Origin: Meghimatium bilineatum
Lineage: Eukaryota; Mollusca; Gastropoda; Stylommatophora; Philomycidae
NCBI GenBank assembly: GCA_034231615.1
Contig: CM067322.1
Span: forward strand, 63,131,032 to 63,195,031
Reading direction: 5' to 3'
DNA: 64,000 nucleotides
Shown here: positions 10,360 to 23,849 of the stretch, piece by piece
Numbering within the stretch: the stretch's first letter is position 1
Layout: each line of letters opens with the position of its first letter
Made by a program: the position numbers and the translations under genes
The notes under the pieces: model-generated
Told to the model about the DNA's origin: nothing
The model's database searches: none
Seen by the model: only the letters and a program-made list of their open reading frames with translations

Positions 10360-10880
10360 TTTAAGAACAACAATGTAAACATAGACACTAAAGTTGCATT
10401 ACAGAAGACTATTATTATTCCATCACTGTGCTACCAGTGACAAACCTGGACAATTACAGAACAAGACAAAAGAAAAATAGTGACATCAGAAATGACATGT
10501 CTACAAAGAATACCCGGAGTGTCATTAAGAGATAGAATTAGAAACGATAACATCAGACAGATAACCAAAACAACACCAGTATTGGACACTTGATAATAAA
10601 ACAGATCAAGTGTTTTTCACACACTTCCAGACTACCAACAGAAGGAATCCCACAGATGACCATGACACATAGACCTCACGGCTATAAAGCCAGAGGCAGA
10701 ACATGTAAAAGATGGCTCACATAAATCAAAGAAGCCACAGGAACACGCTTACCAACAGCACACAGGAAGACCATGTCCAAACATAGTTATCAATATAGCT
10801 GTAATGACGTCTGTATACAGTCTAACTCTTCTACCCCTGACGCCGAAAGAGAAAACAAGGGCCACAGAGTATGTACAGGA
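10360..10880 (+). mobile_element. RTE-like LINE 3' portion
   Basis: Frames read PSLCYQ and CLQRIPGVSLRDRIRN, then a GYKARGRTC-like tail homologous to 3757-4003, ending GGCCACAGAGTATG. Multiple stops. Confidence 0.75.
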
Positions 10881-10929
10881 TGAGGCAGCCATTTATACCT
10901 CAACCTCCTTATCTGCCCTATGTGCTACG

Positions 10930-11880
10930 CATGATGGATTCATCATCATCAAGTGCCGTCTCCACAGCAAAGATTGGCTACAACAGTCCTCCAACATCCC
11001 ATGTCTCTTATTTTGGTGATGTACTCTTCTTGACGGTAACCTGCCCATCTTATGATGTTATTCTCCCACTTGTATCTCTGCCTAGTTATTAATCGCTTTC
11101 CTTCGGCTTTACCATCAGTTAAGGTCTTCAACAAGGTGTCATGTCTTTTAATATGTTCAATATATTTTATTAGCTGCTCTTTATTTCCCTTAATTCTTTT
11201 TTCACATTAAATGTTGCTAGAAACTCTTTGTTTTCTTCCTACTTAAATTTACTTGTTTTCTTCTCATTCCATGATGTCCACCCTATTCTTCTATATATCC
11301 ACATCTCAAAAGCATCACTTCTGTCTTTCAATTGTTTGTTTATAGTCCATGTCTCAGAGCAATATATTAACATAGGATGGATGTAGCATTTTATAATTCT
11401 CATTTTTAGCTTGTTTGTAATTTGTTTAAATGTTAATGTTTTCCTCGTGTCATTAAAAATACTTTTAGTCATTCATATTCTCACTTTTAACTTCTGTTCA
11501 ACATCTGCTGTCACCTGTGATTCTGTGTCCGAGATATTGATAATGTTCTACTTTGTTTTATTTTCCATGTATTTTATATTTAGCACACGTTCTTCTGTGA
11601 CTTTGCTGTTTATTATGGTTTTTGTTTTTGGATGTAATATGGACCCAGTCGATATTCTTTACTTGATTAATAAACCTGATATATTAGTTCTTGTAGTTCA
11701 TGTTCGCTTTCTGCTAAAAGAACAGTGTCATCTGCATATATTAGGTTGTTTATTTTTGTCCCACTGATCTTGAGTCCTGACATTTCTTCTATATGTTTAA
11801 ATATATTCTCTGTGTAGATATTAAATAGGATGAGTGATAAAATACACTCTCTTCTTTCCCCTGTTCTGATTTCTATGTAT
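10930..11880 (-). mobile_element. RTE-like LINE 3' portion
   Basis: Minus strand reads IIKCYIHPMLIYCSETWTIN and AFEMWIYRRIGWTSWNEKK (11239-11472). The 3' tail starts at a (CATCAT)-type repeat (about 10937) and continues GTGCCGTCTCC, shared with the longer copy at 16855-19340. Confidence 0.8.
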
Positions 11881-11959
11881 GGCGGATTACGGTTTTGGTA
11901 ATTGCTTCTCTCCTTTTAGCAACATAATTTCTATTTACCTATGTTTTTGCGGAACACTA

Positions 11960-12440
11960 AGCCTCATTGACATCAACTTCCTATTCATTCATTCATTGTA
12001 CCATGCCTTCCGGCGTAGGCAATCATGTCTCTCCACAGTCCTCTGTTTGTCCTCATTTAAATATAGTTTCTGATGATTCTGCATCATGACAGGCTTTCAA
12101 GTCATCCATCATTTTCTCACGTTGTCTTCTTCTGTCTATTTTACCCTCGATCTTTCCAGTTATTACGATGTTCTCCAGCCCACCTCTTCTCATTACATGA
12201 CCCATGAACTGTGATTGTCGTCTTCTAATACAGTTAATACGTTGTCTATTGGAGTTCACGAGTTGTAGAATTATAGCATTAATCGTTTTAACTCTGCATA
12301 TTCTCAATATTCTTCTATAAAACCACATCTCTGTGGCCTCCAAATGTGTTCTTGCAATATTGTCAATTGTCCATGCTTCACTACCATATAACAGAATGGG
12401 ATTTATGTAACATTTTAATATGTTCTTCTTACTTCTATTG
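11960..12440 (-). mobile_element. LINE ORF2 C-terminal fragment
   Basis: Minus strand reads EMWFYRRILRIC, RRRQSQFMGHVMRRGGLEN and KIDRRRQREKMMDDLKAC, the standard C-terminal tail of RTE/CR1-like ORF2 proteins. Confidence 0.8.
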
Positions 12441-12483
12441 ATAATGATTTAATACACAAGATGTTCCTCATGTTTACCTATGT

Positions 12484-13733
12484 TACTGGATATAATATGT
12501 ATCATTGGCATCAACTACCTATGTTACTAGCGACTACCATGTATCATTGACATCAACTACCTATGTTACTAGCGACTACCATGTATCATTGACATCAACT
12601 ACCTATGTTACTAGCGACTACCATGTATCATTTACATCAACTACCTATGTTACTAGCGACTACCATGTATCATTGACATCAACTACCTATGTTACTAGCG
12701 ACTACCATGTATCATTGACATCAACTGCCTATGTTACTAGCGACTACCATGTATCATTGACATCGACTACCTATGTTACTAGCGACTACCATGTATCATT
12801 GACATCAACTACCTATGTTACTAGCGACTACCATGTATCATTGACATCAACTACCTATGCTACTAGCGACTACCATGTATCATTGACATCAACTACCTAT
12901 GTTACTAGCGACTACCATGTATCATTGACATCAACTACCTATGTTACTAGCGACTACCATGTATCATTGACATCAACTACCTATGTTACTAGCGACTACC
13001 ATGTATCATTGACATCGACTACCTATGTTACTAGCGACTACCATGTATCATTGACATCGACTACCTATGTTACTAGCGACTACCATGTATCATTGACATC
13101 AACTACCTATGTTACTAGCGACAACCAATATCATTGACATCAACAAACTATGTTACTAGCGACTACCATGTATCATTGACATCAACTACCTATGTTACTA
13201 GCGACTACCATGTATCATTGACATCAACTACCTATGTTACTGGCCATTACCATGTATCATTGGCATCAACTACCTATGTTACTGGCTATTACTATGTATC
13301 ATTGACATCGACTACCTATGTTACTAGCGACAACCAATATCATTGACATCAACAAACTATGTTACTAGCGACTACCATGTATCATTGACATCAACTACCT
13401 ATGTTACTAGCGACTACCATGTATCATTGACATCAACTACCTATGTTACTAGCGACTACCATGTATCATTGACATCGATTACCTATGTTACTGGCTATTA
13501 CTATGTATCATTGACATCAACTACCTATGTTACTGGCCATTACCATGTATCATTAGCATCAACTACCTATGTTACTGGCTATTACTATGTATCATTGACA
13601 TCAACTACCTATGTTACTGGCGATTACCATGTATCATTGACATCAACTACCTATGTTACTAGCGACTACCATGTATCCTTGGCATCAACTACCTATGTTA
13701 CTAGTGATTACCATGAAGTGCATTGAGTATTAC
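12484..13733. repeat. 42-bp minisatellite, about 30 copies
   Basis: Unit words are ATCAACTACCTATGTTACTA then GCGACTACCATGTATCATTG. Units are near-identical in the left two thirds and diverge to the right (GGCCATTACC and GGCTATTACT variants). A 41-bp variant unit (GACAACCAATATCATTG) occurs at 13119 and 13328, 209 bp apart, marking a five-unit higher-order duplication. Because 42 is divisible by 3 the array reads as long open frames (12505-13137, 13134-13346, 13343-13726), the first beginning at TTG. These are artefacts. A small decayed version is at 37322-37505. Confidence 0.95.
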
Positions 13734-15480
13734 AACGAAAAGGGAGATTGTCACTGATCACATTTTAAAATATTAATTATTGTATCATTCGTAAATTTTT
13801 TTTTATACAACTTACACAGGCTTAGAACAATCTGGGTTGAACGCTTTTTTAGTAGTTCAATTCCAGACTCCTGCATGATCTCTCTGGTAGGCAGGACATA
13901 TAAGCAGGGCATATAAGCGTAACATGTAAGCAGGACATGGTCTTTACTACATTTTTTAACAGTATTTTTTTCCGACACTGATATGCGACTGTGTGCTGTT
14001 TTGTTGCTGTTGTGACAACGTTACGAAATATCCGACTTCGACAGTGCGAAGTGGTTGTGCCATTATGTGTGTATTTACAAGGATTTCCTTTTAATAATCA
14101 CGGTGCATCCACTTGTTTAAACAAGGTGTTTTACCTTTCTGTTAAAAGTATATATTAAGAATGTTTTTGTGACTTGCTAAACTACCAGTACCTTCGTTAG
14201 TTGTTATTATTACTTTCAAATATTGGTTTAGAACATACATATTAAGAACATAAAACGCAAACAGCGAGCTAGATATTAAAGGCAGATAGAAAATAATATA
14301 AACACAATGTACTTTGATAACAGATAAAAAATAATGATATTGGATAAAAGATAATTATAACGAGCTTGAATAGAGAAAACGAGATTAGAAAGAAGTTAAA
14401 GATAATAATTTGGATAGTAAATGAAGTTAATAGAGTAAATATTGAATAGGTATAATGTTATGTCCTAACATGTGAAGATAATGAAAGTAATCAACGTAGT
14501 AGATAGCCTACATATTATATAATTGACATTAGATAAACATTATAAATTGTGTAGTACATAAACATTATTAGTATTTAAGAATAGTCAATACTATAGGAGA
14601 AAATATTATGACTTTGGATAGCCAATTTTTAAAAAAACCAATAAAATTGGAAATAAATTATAAATAGATAACTTTGATAAGATACATAGTTCTTCATTCA
14701 ATGTGTACCTTTTTGTAGTGAAGGTTTCAATCGCGACTGCCAGATCCATGTGCTTATATAAGAGTGTTTTGTTTATCAAAAACAATTGAGATAGTTTTCC
14801 AGATAATCCTGTCACATTGATCAGATTTGGATCAACTGACCTTGTTACGTTCTCATATAATGAGAATGAATACCAGATAAATAGAATGATCAATTGTTCA
14901 TGCGTGAAGTTGAGTACGTTAGCACACATGGTGGGTACTATATCGAATTTCTGAAATAGATGCAATAACTTTTGATAGAGTAGTAACAATGTTCTTGAAA
15001 TTGTTCTTCAAAATTAAAATACGGCATACATACAATCAATAATGTTATGTCGCTCAGTACATGGGACGTTATGCGGTTTCAAATACTGACCTCACTGTTT
15101 ACTGATGATCACAGTGATGTTCCAATCCCTTGTTTATTCCAAACCCTTATCTAGTAGTTGTTTTGTAAAAAAATTGCTAATTTGGTTTGACGTACTCACA
15201 ATGGGTGGGCTTTTATACCCTAGAAAATGATAAGCTCCTCAGAATGAAAAGGTCGCAAATCACCGACATATTTTTTTTTAAGTGTGCCTATTTTTGAAAA
15301 AATTGTGGTTTTTTGGTGCCCTTTGAACTATTTTCTAGGGCATGCTCAAGGTTGCCATATACACCATTTCATGACTAAATTAACCAAATTTGATTATTCT
15401 AGCTATACAATTTATTTCAACGATTTTATATTGTTTTCAATTTTAATGTAATCTATATATGTATTTATCATTGCCGCCTA
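13734..15480. other. A-copy upstream DNA, no gene recognised
   Basis: AT-rich DNA that aligns in order with 37540-40800 of the B copy (for example CTCTGGTAGGCAGGACAT at about 13880 and 37650, and TTAGCACACATGGT at about 14920 and 40300). The 127-aa minus-strand frame 14606-14989 is not conserved as a frame in B. The site matching 14728-14740 holds a 580-bp insertion in B. Confidence 0.5.
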
Positions 15481-15489
15481 TGTATAGAT

Positions 15490-15735
15490 GGGGCCGAATG
15501 GGGAGCAAACAACAGCAACACTGTTTACCTTCCATTCAAGTCATAAAAGGCGACTAAGAATGTTCTGGGTGAAGTTGGATATCCCCATCCAATATAGGGT
15601 CAAAGAATCGCAGAAGACATGTTAAGTTTAATGTGTCATGTTGAACTGCACAGATATCTCAACGAAACTGTAAACAATGCCACAATGAATTTCGTTCTCC
15701 GGAATACATCCTGTTAATATAGAGGAGTCTTCGCT
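15490..15735 (+). repeat. ~250-bp SINE-like dispersed repeat
   Basis: Contains GGGGAGCAAACAACAGCAAC, CTGTTTACCTTCCAT and AGGCGACTAAG. Its counterpart in the B copy is at 40825-41090. Confidence 0.65.
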
Positions 15736-15879
15736 AAGAAGAAGTATAATTTACTTTTGGAGATTTTCGTATTTAAATCAAGCCGAAACATCGTTCATGT
15801 CATTTTGTGGTTATTAAGTAAATAATTAATACCATTTATTATCAATGAATCAAATGACATACCGATTTGCGTAGGTGGT

Positions 15880-16325
15880 CATGTGTCTCCACAACTCTAT
15901 GTATCTTGTTTTGTTCATACGTTCAATTGGTGACATCTTTTTATGCCACAGTGACAAACCATCCATAAATTTCTCTCTTTGTCTTCCTCTGCCTTTTCTC
16001 CCTTGATCTTTTGGGTGGTTATTAAATGTTCAAATTTTGCATTTTTCATCACATGCCCTAAAATTCTTGACTGTCTACTTATAATTTTGCTATATTGTCT
16101 TTTTGCTTAGCACCTCTGATGACTTCTACAGTATTTTTCTTGGATATCCAAAGAATGTCCATAATTTCCCCCAAAAACCTGTCTTATATCTCAGTTACTT
16201 CCAGCTTATCGAGCTCTTTCGTTTACCGTTCATGTTTCGCATTCATAAAGAAGGATTGGCTCAATATAACATCCAATATTTATAGAATATTTATCATCTT
16301 TTGAAATTCTGATGTGCCTTTGATG
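15880..16325 (-). mobile_element. LINE ORF2 C-terminal fragment
   Basis: Minus strand reads SRILGHVMKNAKFEHLITTQ and an EPILLYECETWTVNE-like segment, broken. Related copies are at 41210-41470 (paralogous) and 52490-52720. Confidence 0.7.
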
Positions 16326-16854
16326 TTCTGCTCTCTAGCCATTTATTATGCTCAAGTGTGAATGTTAACAAGATAAACATGTTAAGAAGATTTATTTCTA
16401 TAATCTATTTCTAAATTCAAGCATTGTTACGATAGTTGATGAAAATGCACCAAGATATAGAACATAAGTTTGTATAGTTGCGAAAATGTGCATACAGTAA
16501 GTATTGCCGCAACATAATGAAAATTAATTTGTATAATACTACTTAGCACACAGATTCTTGTGGGTAGAAACCTAAAACTGCTGATTTAAGTAAAATATAC
16601 TCGTAGTTTCATGATAAGATAAGCTCGGTATCATATCTCTATGTCATCTCTGGGGCAGAAATAGTTTCAAGTTGTTTAATAATTTGCATTCAATGATGAT
16701 TCGAGCCCATATGAGTACGATAATAAATGGTAAGGTCATGAGCAAACTTTATTGAGCGTACGATCGCGCATGATCACAAGTTTTGTGAAGTATAAATTAA
16801 AAGGAGAATGGAAATAGTTGCAAGTGTTTTCAATGATACGAGGAAAGTACTATC
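16326..16854. other. No gene recognised
   Basis: AT-rich sequence with no coding signal or named repeat. Confidence 0.4.
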
Positions 16855-19340
16855 ATCATCATCAAGTGCCGTCTCCGCAACGAAGGTTGGCTGAAACGGA
16901 TCTCCAACAGTCACTGTCTCTTATCTTGGTGGTACACTCTGCTAGACTGTAACCTGTACTTCGTGTGATGTTACTCTCCCACTTGTATCTCTGCCTACCT
17001 CTTGCTCGCTTCCCTTTGACTTTTCCTTAAGTAAGGTCTTCAATAAGGTGTCATGTCTTTTAATGTTCAAAATATTTTTTTGCTTGATATTTATTTCTGT
17101 AAATAATTATTTCTTCATATTAAGTGTTTTTATAATCTCTTTTTTTTCCTTCTTTCCATGATGTTCTTCCTATTCTTGAATATCCACATTTCCAAGGCAT
17201 CAATTCTGTCTTCTAATTGTTTGTTTAGAGTTCATGTTTCTGAGCCATACATTAATATAGAATAGCTGTAGCATTTTATCATTCTTATTTTTAACATATT
17301 TGTAATTTGTTTGGATGTTAATATTGTCCTCATGTATTTGAAGGTACTTTTAGCTATTCATATTCTCCTTTTAACTTCTTTTTCACATCTGCCATCAATT
17401 GTAATTATGTGTCCAAGATATTGATAATTTTCTACTTGTTGCAGTTTCTCTCCATATATGTTTATGTTTAGCACCTGTTCTTCAGTGACTTTGCTGATTT
17501 CTTTTGATATTTATACCCAGTCCGTATTCTTTACTTGATTTATCGACTTGATCACTTAGTTTTTGTAGTTCATGTTCACTTTGTGCTAAAGGAACAGTGC
17601 CGTCTGTATATCTCAGGTTGTTTATTATTTTCCCATTGAAATTGAGTCATGAAATTTCTTCTGTATGTTTAAAGATATTCTCTGTGTAGATATTAAATAT
17701 CCTGGGTGATAAAATAGATCATTGTCTAACCCCTCCTTTTATTTATAAGTATGATGAATATCTGTTTTCACTCTTTTCTGTTCCTAATATATATTTCTAA
17801 TCAGTCTAATGTCCTTTCCACCTATGCCTATTTCTTGAAGATATTTGATTGAATTTGTATGTTGAACTCGGTCAAATACTTTGTTGTAATCTACGAAGCA
17901 AATAAATATATACTATTTTGGACTTCTCTATATTTATCTAACACTAGTCGGATACCAAGTATAGCTTCTTTTTTTTCCTAAAACCGAAATGTTCTTCACC
18001 GACCCCAGTTTCTATCTTTTTATATATTCTATCTAGTTTTTATGTTTTTCATGTATTATCTTAAGTAGTATTTTAATTAAATGACTCATCAGACTTATTG
18101 TTCTATATTCTGTTCAGTCCACAGCCCTGGACATCTAAGGTAGTGGTATGAATATTGATGATGGAAGGTCTTTAGGTATGTGGCCTGTTTCCTATATGTC
18201 ATTGCAAAGTTCTGTAATAATACCCACACCAAATTCATTTATAGTTTTCCTTATGTCTGATGTTATGTTGTTGGGGCCTGCGGCCTTTCCACATTTTCTT
18301 GATTTTCTTACGTTTTCTACTTCTGCTTTAAGTATTGCTGGTCCATCATTGTTGTGTATTGTAGGTTGTTTGATCCATTGGTCGCCAAACATAATCTGCC
18401 CATCTTGTATGTTTTATCAAATATATTTTTTTCCATTTTTATCTTTAATGGGAATACCATTTATGGGAATGTTCTTATTTGTGATCTGCCTTATCTCATT
18501 ATGCATTACTTTTGTCTCCTGTTCCATTGATATCTGCTCTATTTCACTGAATTTTATTTCTAGCCATTGTTTTTTCGCTGTTCTGCACATGTTACGTATC
18601 TCATTGTCTATAATGTAGTTATTTGTGGTATTGTTTAGCTTTCTTTCTTTCTGACAATTTCTCTAATATTTTATCTGTCATCCATCTTTTGTTTTTATTC
18701 TTGGCTTTTCTTATTGGTAAATTTTCATTTGATGTTCGAATACATTTCCTTAGGCTTTTATATTTTTAGGGTTTAATACTTTTCCATTTGTTGTCTAATT
18801 TCTCATCTGTATTTTCACTTCTGTATTGTTCCATGCATTCTATCATTAGATGTTCATATCTATTCCCTACATCTACAAGGTATTTTTGTTACATGTCTGG
18901 TTGTTTTAGTGCTGATGTGGATCTTGAACTCTTCTATGTTCTTTCTTTTTAAGTTTGACATGTGTTTTGCACAGCACTGAATTATTGTCAGAGTTGATAT
19001 CTGCTCCTGGATATGTTTTGGTGTTGTTAACACTGTTTCTAAATCTGTTGTTGTTCATAATATAATCTATTTCGTTCCTCTTTCTGTATCCAGGATTTTT
19101 CATGTATATAATCTTCTATTTTCATATTTAAATAATGTATAACATATGGGCATGTTGCTCTCCTCACAGAACTGTATGTGTTTCTCTTCCGTTATTTCTT
19201 GTCTCTAGACCAAATTGTCCTGCACTGTTCTTATGTTTTCTTTTCCCTATTTTTGCATTCGTGTCTTCCATAACTATTAAAATTATGGTTGATTTTTCTG
19301 GCCTGAGTACTTGTTGTAGATAGTCACAGTGAAAAATTTA
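16855..19340 (-). mobile_element. 2.5-kb RTE/BovB-like LINE, 5'-truncated
   Basis: Read on the minus strand from 19340: the end of an APE-type endonuclease (about 19280-18900: FGLETRNN, YRKRNEIDYIM, YPGADINSDN), a connector, then an RT domain (18420-17500: KCGKAAGPNNITSDI at about 18280-18330, FVDYNKVFDRVQHTNSI at about 17840-17890). The ORF2 tail follows, and the 3' end at 16855 has a GAT-type repeat. The endonuclease resembles the proteins often annotated in animals as craniofacial development protein 2-like, which are LINE ORFs. It is too broken to be active. Open frames on the opposite strand (18148-18618, 19135-19323) are shadows. Confidence 0.9.
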
Positions 19341-20220
19341 TCGTGAGAATACAATTTACAAAATCAGAGCGAATGTGATGATGATCAAGAAACAATTACT
19401 CTAGTTGTGACCAGGTAGCTCTTGAGAGCCCTTAACCTCTCTGGCAAAAAAAGGTCCTCCTCAGTTTGATAATAGAGCTGATACCTGAAATTGTATGGCT
19501 GTTTCATATTCAAGGCCTGTGGTGCATTTATGGGATGAATGTTTAGTTAATACTAGAAGGTATTCCAGTGCGGCAGTACCCAAGATCAGCACGTCCTACC
19601 AGAAACCCAGCACACAATTTTGGTTCATCTAGTTTGTTGTTTTTCTGCTATATCTGTTGACCCGTTCTGTTATAACAGATTGTGTATTCCCCACGACATA
19701 GGTTTCTACCACACACAGGTCAGCTGCCTTGCATCTCTTCATCAGCCCTAGGCATCATTTGATAGAAGACGAAATTAAGGAATTGAGACAATACATGTAG
19801 TGACAATGGTTATTTATTTACAGGTGACAGTCATCACAGCCTTTTTTTCTTCGTCATCTCCTACTACATCTCTTGAAAGAAGCTAGTTAGCTTGTTGTTT
19901 TGGTGTCAAGGGCGTCACATGAGGCAGAAGTCAAGTTTCTTCATTCACTGTTCGCTGCCAGCTGTTGCAGTTCTTGGGTTCGAGAAGAAAATCGGTATAT
20001 TCTCTACACAAATCTATGTCAAGTTAGTCAAAAAGTCACAAGGTAAAATTTGTCAAACAGTGACAAGGTAAAGTTTGTCAAAAAGGCACAAGGTAAAGGT
20101 ACATTTATGAATAATATAACATTGCACCATTAAAATGTCACTGTAATTTTTTTTTAAATAATTGCGCTGCTATATTGCTATATGGTATATTGCAATGCTA
20201 TGTGAATATTATACATTATA
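19341..20220. other. No gene recognised
   Basis: No coding region seen. Includes a short imperfect repeat of GTCAAAAAGTCACAAGGTAA-like units near 20020-20090 (about three copies). Confidence 0.4.
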
Positions 20221-20224
20221 TATT

Positions 20225-21060
20225 GTAGTTATTGATCTAGCGGTCCATGGGCTCATGACCTTTGACTCAATGCAATTGTGTAGTAATATATGCATGTGTT
20301 TGTGAGCTGTTCTATTTTCCTTATAAGCTGTTCGATTTATATTATCTTGAAATGGGGAAGGGGGAGGAAGAATTATTCTGCCACCCTCCAGAACTGGACA
20401 TTCAAAACTGTGACGTCAACAGTTTTATAAAAATGAGAACACAGACGGAATCCTGGAGTGTGCTTTGATAGTATGCTGTTCAGATGGTTGCTATATGTAC
20501 ATGTTGGGGGGGGGGTGATGTTAGAAGTTGGTACTGTCGTATTTCCTTCCGATGAGGTTGACACAGTACATATGGATATACACATTTCTGGGGCGGAGTT
20601 TGAACCAGGTACCTTTTCCGTCTGTGACAAGTTCTGCATTTTTATAATACTCAATGATAAATGGACTGATATAGTTATGTAAAAGATCTTGCTTGCAGTT
20701 GTGTCATAATATTTGAAAATATCATGAAAAATTCATTTTAAGCTTTCTTTTAATATCAAAGGAATAAGTAGAACAATATTATATTATACATTGAGGCTCT
20801 GTAAATATGACATGAATTAGAAAAGTGTGCTAGTTCTGCAAAAAATATCTCTGAGATGTGTAAATATGACATGAATTAGAACTGTTAAGTTCTGCAAGAC
20901 ATGTGTGTAAACTGTGAAAATAAGCTGTGAAAATGAGATATGATATTTTAACTAATGGGCAACCCTGTAAGTAATAAAGGCTCTTTGACATTTCAAAATG
21001 TAAGGTTACATATTCACGCAAGTTGGAATTGCAGAATCCTAGTACAACAGTTATATATAT
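20225..21060 (+). repeat. A-copy of a duplicated segment (partner 41665-43700)
   Basis: GATCTAGCGGTCCATGGGCT, the GAATTATTCTG region and CATGAAAAATTCATTTTAAG recur in order at 41680-42200. CAAGTTGGAATT at about 21020 recurs at about 43660. The AGCGGTCCATGG word is also the tail of a LINE-like family (34075, 39534). The overlapping frames 20262-20468 and 20458-20682 are not conserved as frames. Confidence 0.6.
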
Positions 21061-21229
21061 ATGTTCACTAAAACCTGGAATAATCGCTAGGTTTGTTTGC
21101 TCAGTGATATTAAGAAAATAAAATACGGTTTACATTTGCCAAGAACTAAGTGCTATCACAACTGGCGGGGCAGATCGTGTTTCACTTTAACATCCTGTAG
21201 TTTAGTAAGCTACTAAGTTCAGACAATAA

Positions 21230-21790
21230 CTATCCAATACCTGAGTCATGACTCCTACTTTTAGTGGTCTCAATTGTTGTGGGACGGGTGGGTTTCTGTG
21301 TGGTTTCGACCATGAACAACACTTCTGACGACCTGTCTTGTGTTCCAACTCTGTTGCCGCTCTATCGTTTCCCATTCTCAAATCTGTCTATAGCGCGTGT
21401 TGTCTTCTCCTGATTCAATGTGTACTCTAAGCACCACCATAACGTTACGACATCTACTCATATCGAGACATCAACATTGATCGCGCTTCTACTGCAATTG
21501 CATTTCGGCTTGACGGAACCGGAATGTCATTCGTCACTGTGTGCTACCATTGCAGCTAGATGCGTTGGCGCAGAGTTGCCATATATATTGCTTTTCTTTT
21601 TGCTGTAAATTTTCATTTAATCTATAGCCTCTACATCCGCGCACATGATCCCTAAAAGTGTTGACCAGGAACACAGCACGAATCGCTGTATTTATGTTCC
21701 TAGTGTGCACAAAAGGATGTACTTTTAGGATCCCGGTTATCTCTGAGTACGAGACCCGTGCGGAATCATTTACACCGCATAATAAAGTGT
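21230..21790 (+). mobile_element. GC-rich LINE 3'UTR terminal part
   Basis: Aligns with 44660-45230 and 48880-49130. Shared words are CTAAAAGTGTTGACCAGGAA, GCTGTATTTATGTTCC and GATCCCGGTTATC. Confidence 0.6.
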
Positions 21791-23130
21791 AAATAACAGT
21801 TTACGTGGAACAATACGCAGAATTTACATTTCGACTAAAAATGTTTATCAACTTAGGGACAAACAAACACAGAATTCAACCACAATTTTGACAACATTAT
21901 TCATAATTAACTGACATAATTAATAATTAATTCGTATTTGCTGAATTTTTGACAAGGGGGAGAGGGGTTTCAAAAATATTACAATAATATGTCGTTCTAG
22001 ATCCAACAATCTCAATTTTTTTACTGATCAGAAATTGCAAGTTGGTAATAATTTACATGAGTTAGGTCAGTTAGAGGATGCAGTTAGGTTATGTTTCTTC
22101 TTCTGTGTATATGAACAGAATGCAGGACATGAGATTGACATAAGGAGGTTGCTAGAAACATAATATATAAACCAATAAAGATCTGGAACAATCAATTATA
22201 ATGACCTGAACGAAGATACTGACTATTGGATCGGGGTTTCTATAGACGTGCAATAACAGGGTGCAATAATGGTGACGTTTCTAGCTAACCAATCAACTAC
22301 CAACAAATCAACTATAAACCAACCGAACATTCCAACCAACCTACCAGCCAAGCAATTAATCACTTAACCAATTAACTAACTAACTAGCTAACTAACTAGC
22401 TGATTGACAAGCTAACTAGATAATTAACTAACATGGACTCATAGGATGTCAATATCATGAACACGGAAAACACTGGACAAAATATACATAATGAGTTCGT
22501 TTATTGAAATTGTAGATATAAATATAAAATCACAGCCGTAATTAGACACATACTTATAATAGTACCTCTACACCGTTAATACAACATCGTATTATCCAAA
22601 ATAGTTCTTTGATTAATCAAAACAAGAACTGTGCTGTAAAGAATAGCACATATTTATTTCGTATTTTCTTACTGAATGTTGTACAAATATATACCCGGCT
22701 ATAATAGACGTGATAGGTAAACACTAAAATGTTGAATGAACGATGGCACTCTTTTCTTCAAGAAGATGAAGTTGAATAATTGTGATGTAGAATACACGTG
22801 ACCCCTATGTTATGATACTCTGTTATGTAGAATACACATCACCCCTACGATATGATATTCTGTTATGTTAAATACACATCACATCTACGTGTGTAATATG
22901 TAACCAAAAGTTGAGTTAAACCCCTTTCAACCCCCTCCCCCTTTCCCTTGACGATGTTTCGCAACATAGCTATCAACATTCTCAAGAAAAAAAGAGAGTG
23001 TGAAAAGCACTCAGAAATGGGCGAATGACCTTTTTTTTATAAACCATTTGTCCTATACAAGACATATCTACGGATATGCCCTCAAGCAACGTTTTCACGG
23101 TGTTATCTTATAATATGTGAAAGAAGTTTA
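21791..23130. other. Intergenic, no gene; two small local repeats
   Basis: Holds a degenerate (CTAA)n-like stretch at about 22300-22435 and a 40-bp tandem repeat of about 2.6 copies at 22784-22888 (TGTAGAATACACATCACCCC core). Otherwise nothing recognised. It lies downstream of gene B's 3' end. Confidence 0.5.
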
Positions 23131-23700
23131 TTTATTCCATTTTTATTTCTTTTAATAATTCTGTTTTCATAGAGTGTTGTCATGGAACCTGTGTTCGTTT
23201 TATTCTCTTTCAATGAAATTCTCAATATTGTTCTATATTTCCACATCTTAAAGTGATCAATATTTACCTCTAGTTGTTTGTTTTGTTAATTATCCATGTT
23301 TCTACGTCAACCATTAATATAAGATAGATGTAACATTTATTTTTTAAATTTACATTTTGGTGTAATTGTGATGTTGTTCAATGCTAAATGTTTTCCCATG
23401 TTATTGAAAGAACTTTTAACAATTACTTTTCTTATTTTCACCTCTTTTTCCCATGTAATATTATCATATGTGATTCTCTTTCCAATATAACTGTATTGAT
23501 CTACTTGTATTATCTCTCCGTGTATTTTTTTTTGTCTTAGCGTCTGTTCCTCTGCGATTTTACTGATTATCATTTTTTTCTGGGCATTAATATCTGGTCC
23601 ATAAACGTTGCTATATATGTCTATTAGATATATTTGACCTAAGTTAACATGGCCAATTGGAGCACTGAGATAACAAAAGGAAAGTATTTTGTATAAAGAC
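23130..23700 (-). mobile_element. LINE ORF2 fragment just 3' of gene B
   Basis: Minus strand reads QKKMIISKIAEEQTLRQKKI and QVDQYSYIGKRITYD (YLG-like motif), then EKEVKIRKVIVKSSFNNM, the post-RT region of an RTE-like ORF2. It ends about 150 bp downstream of the gene B stop, possibly inside its 3'UTR. Confidence 0.75.
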
Positions 23701-23849
23701 AATTTACAGTAAACTGTTTTTCAGTAAAATAAATGACACATGTTTTTCATGTGTCAGTAAAAGTGCCTGATTAATATAGATAATGGATATTGAGTATGCG
23801 AATTTTAAGTTGTTCTCACTGTCCTTCTCTACTACGTGATGTCGTAAGA

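Noticed and set aside
12505-13726. Long repetitive ORFs (210, 70 and 127 aa) that look like a repeat protein
   Set aside because: They are translations of a 42-bp minisatellite (42 divisible by 3), the first begins at TTG, and a decayed non-coding version exists at 37.3 kb.
12484-13733. CRISPR-like array
   Set aside because: The repeats are contiguous 42-bp units with no unique spacers, and the genome is eukaryotic.
14606-14989. 127-aa minus-strand ORF upstream of gene A
   Set aside because: The paralogous B-copy sequence does not keep the frame and is interrupted by a 580-bp insertion.
18148-18618. 156-aa plus-strand ORF, hydrophobic
   Set aside because: It is antisense to the RT region of the RTE-like LINE on the minus strand.
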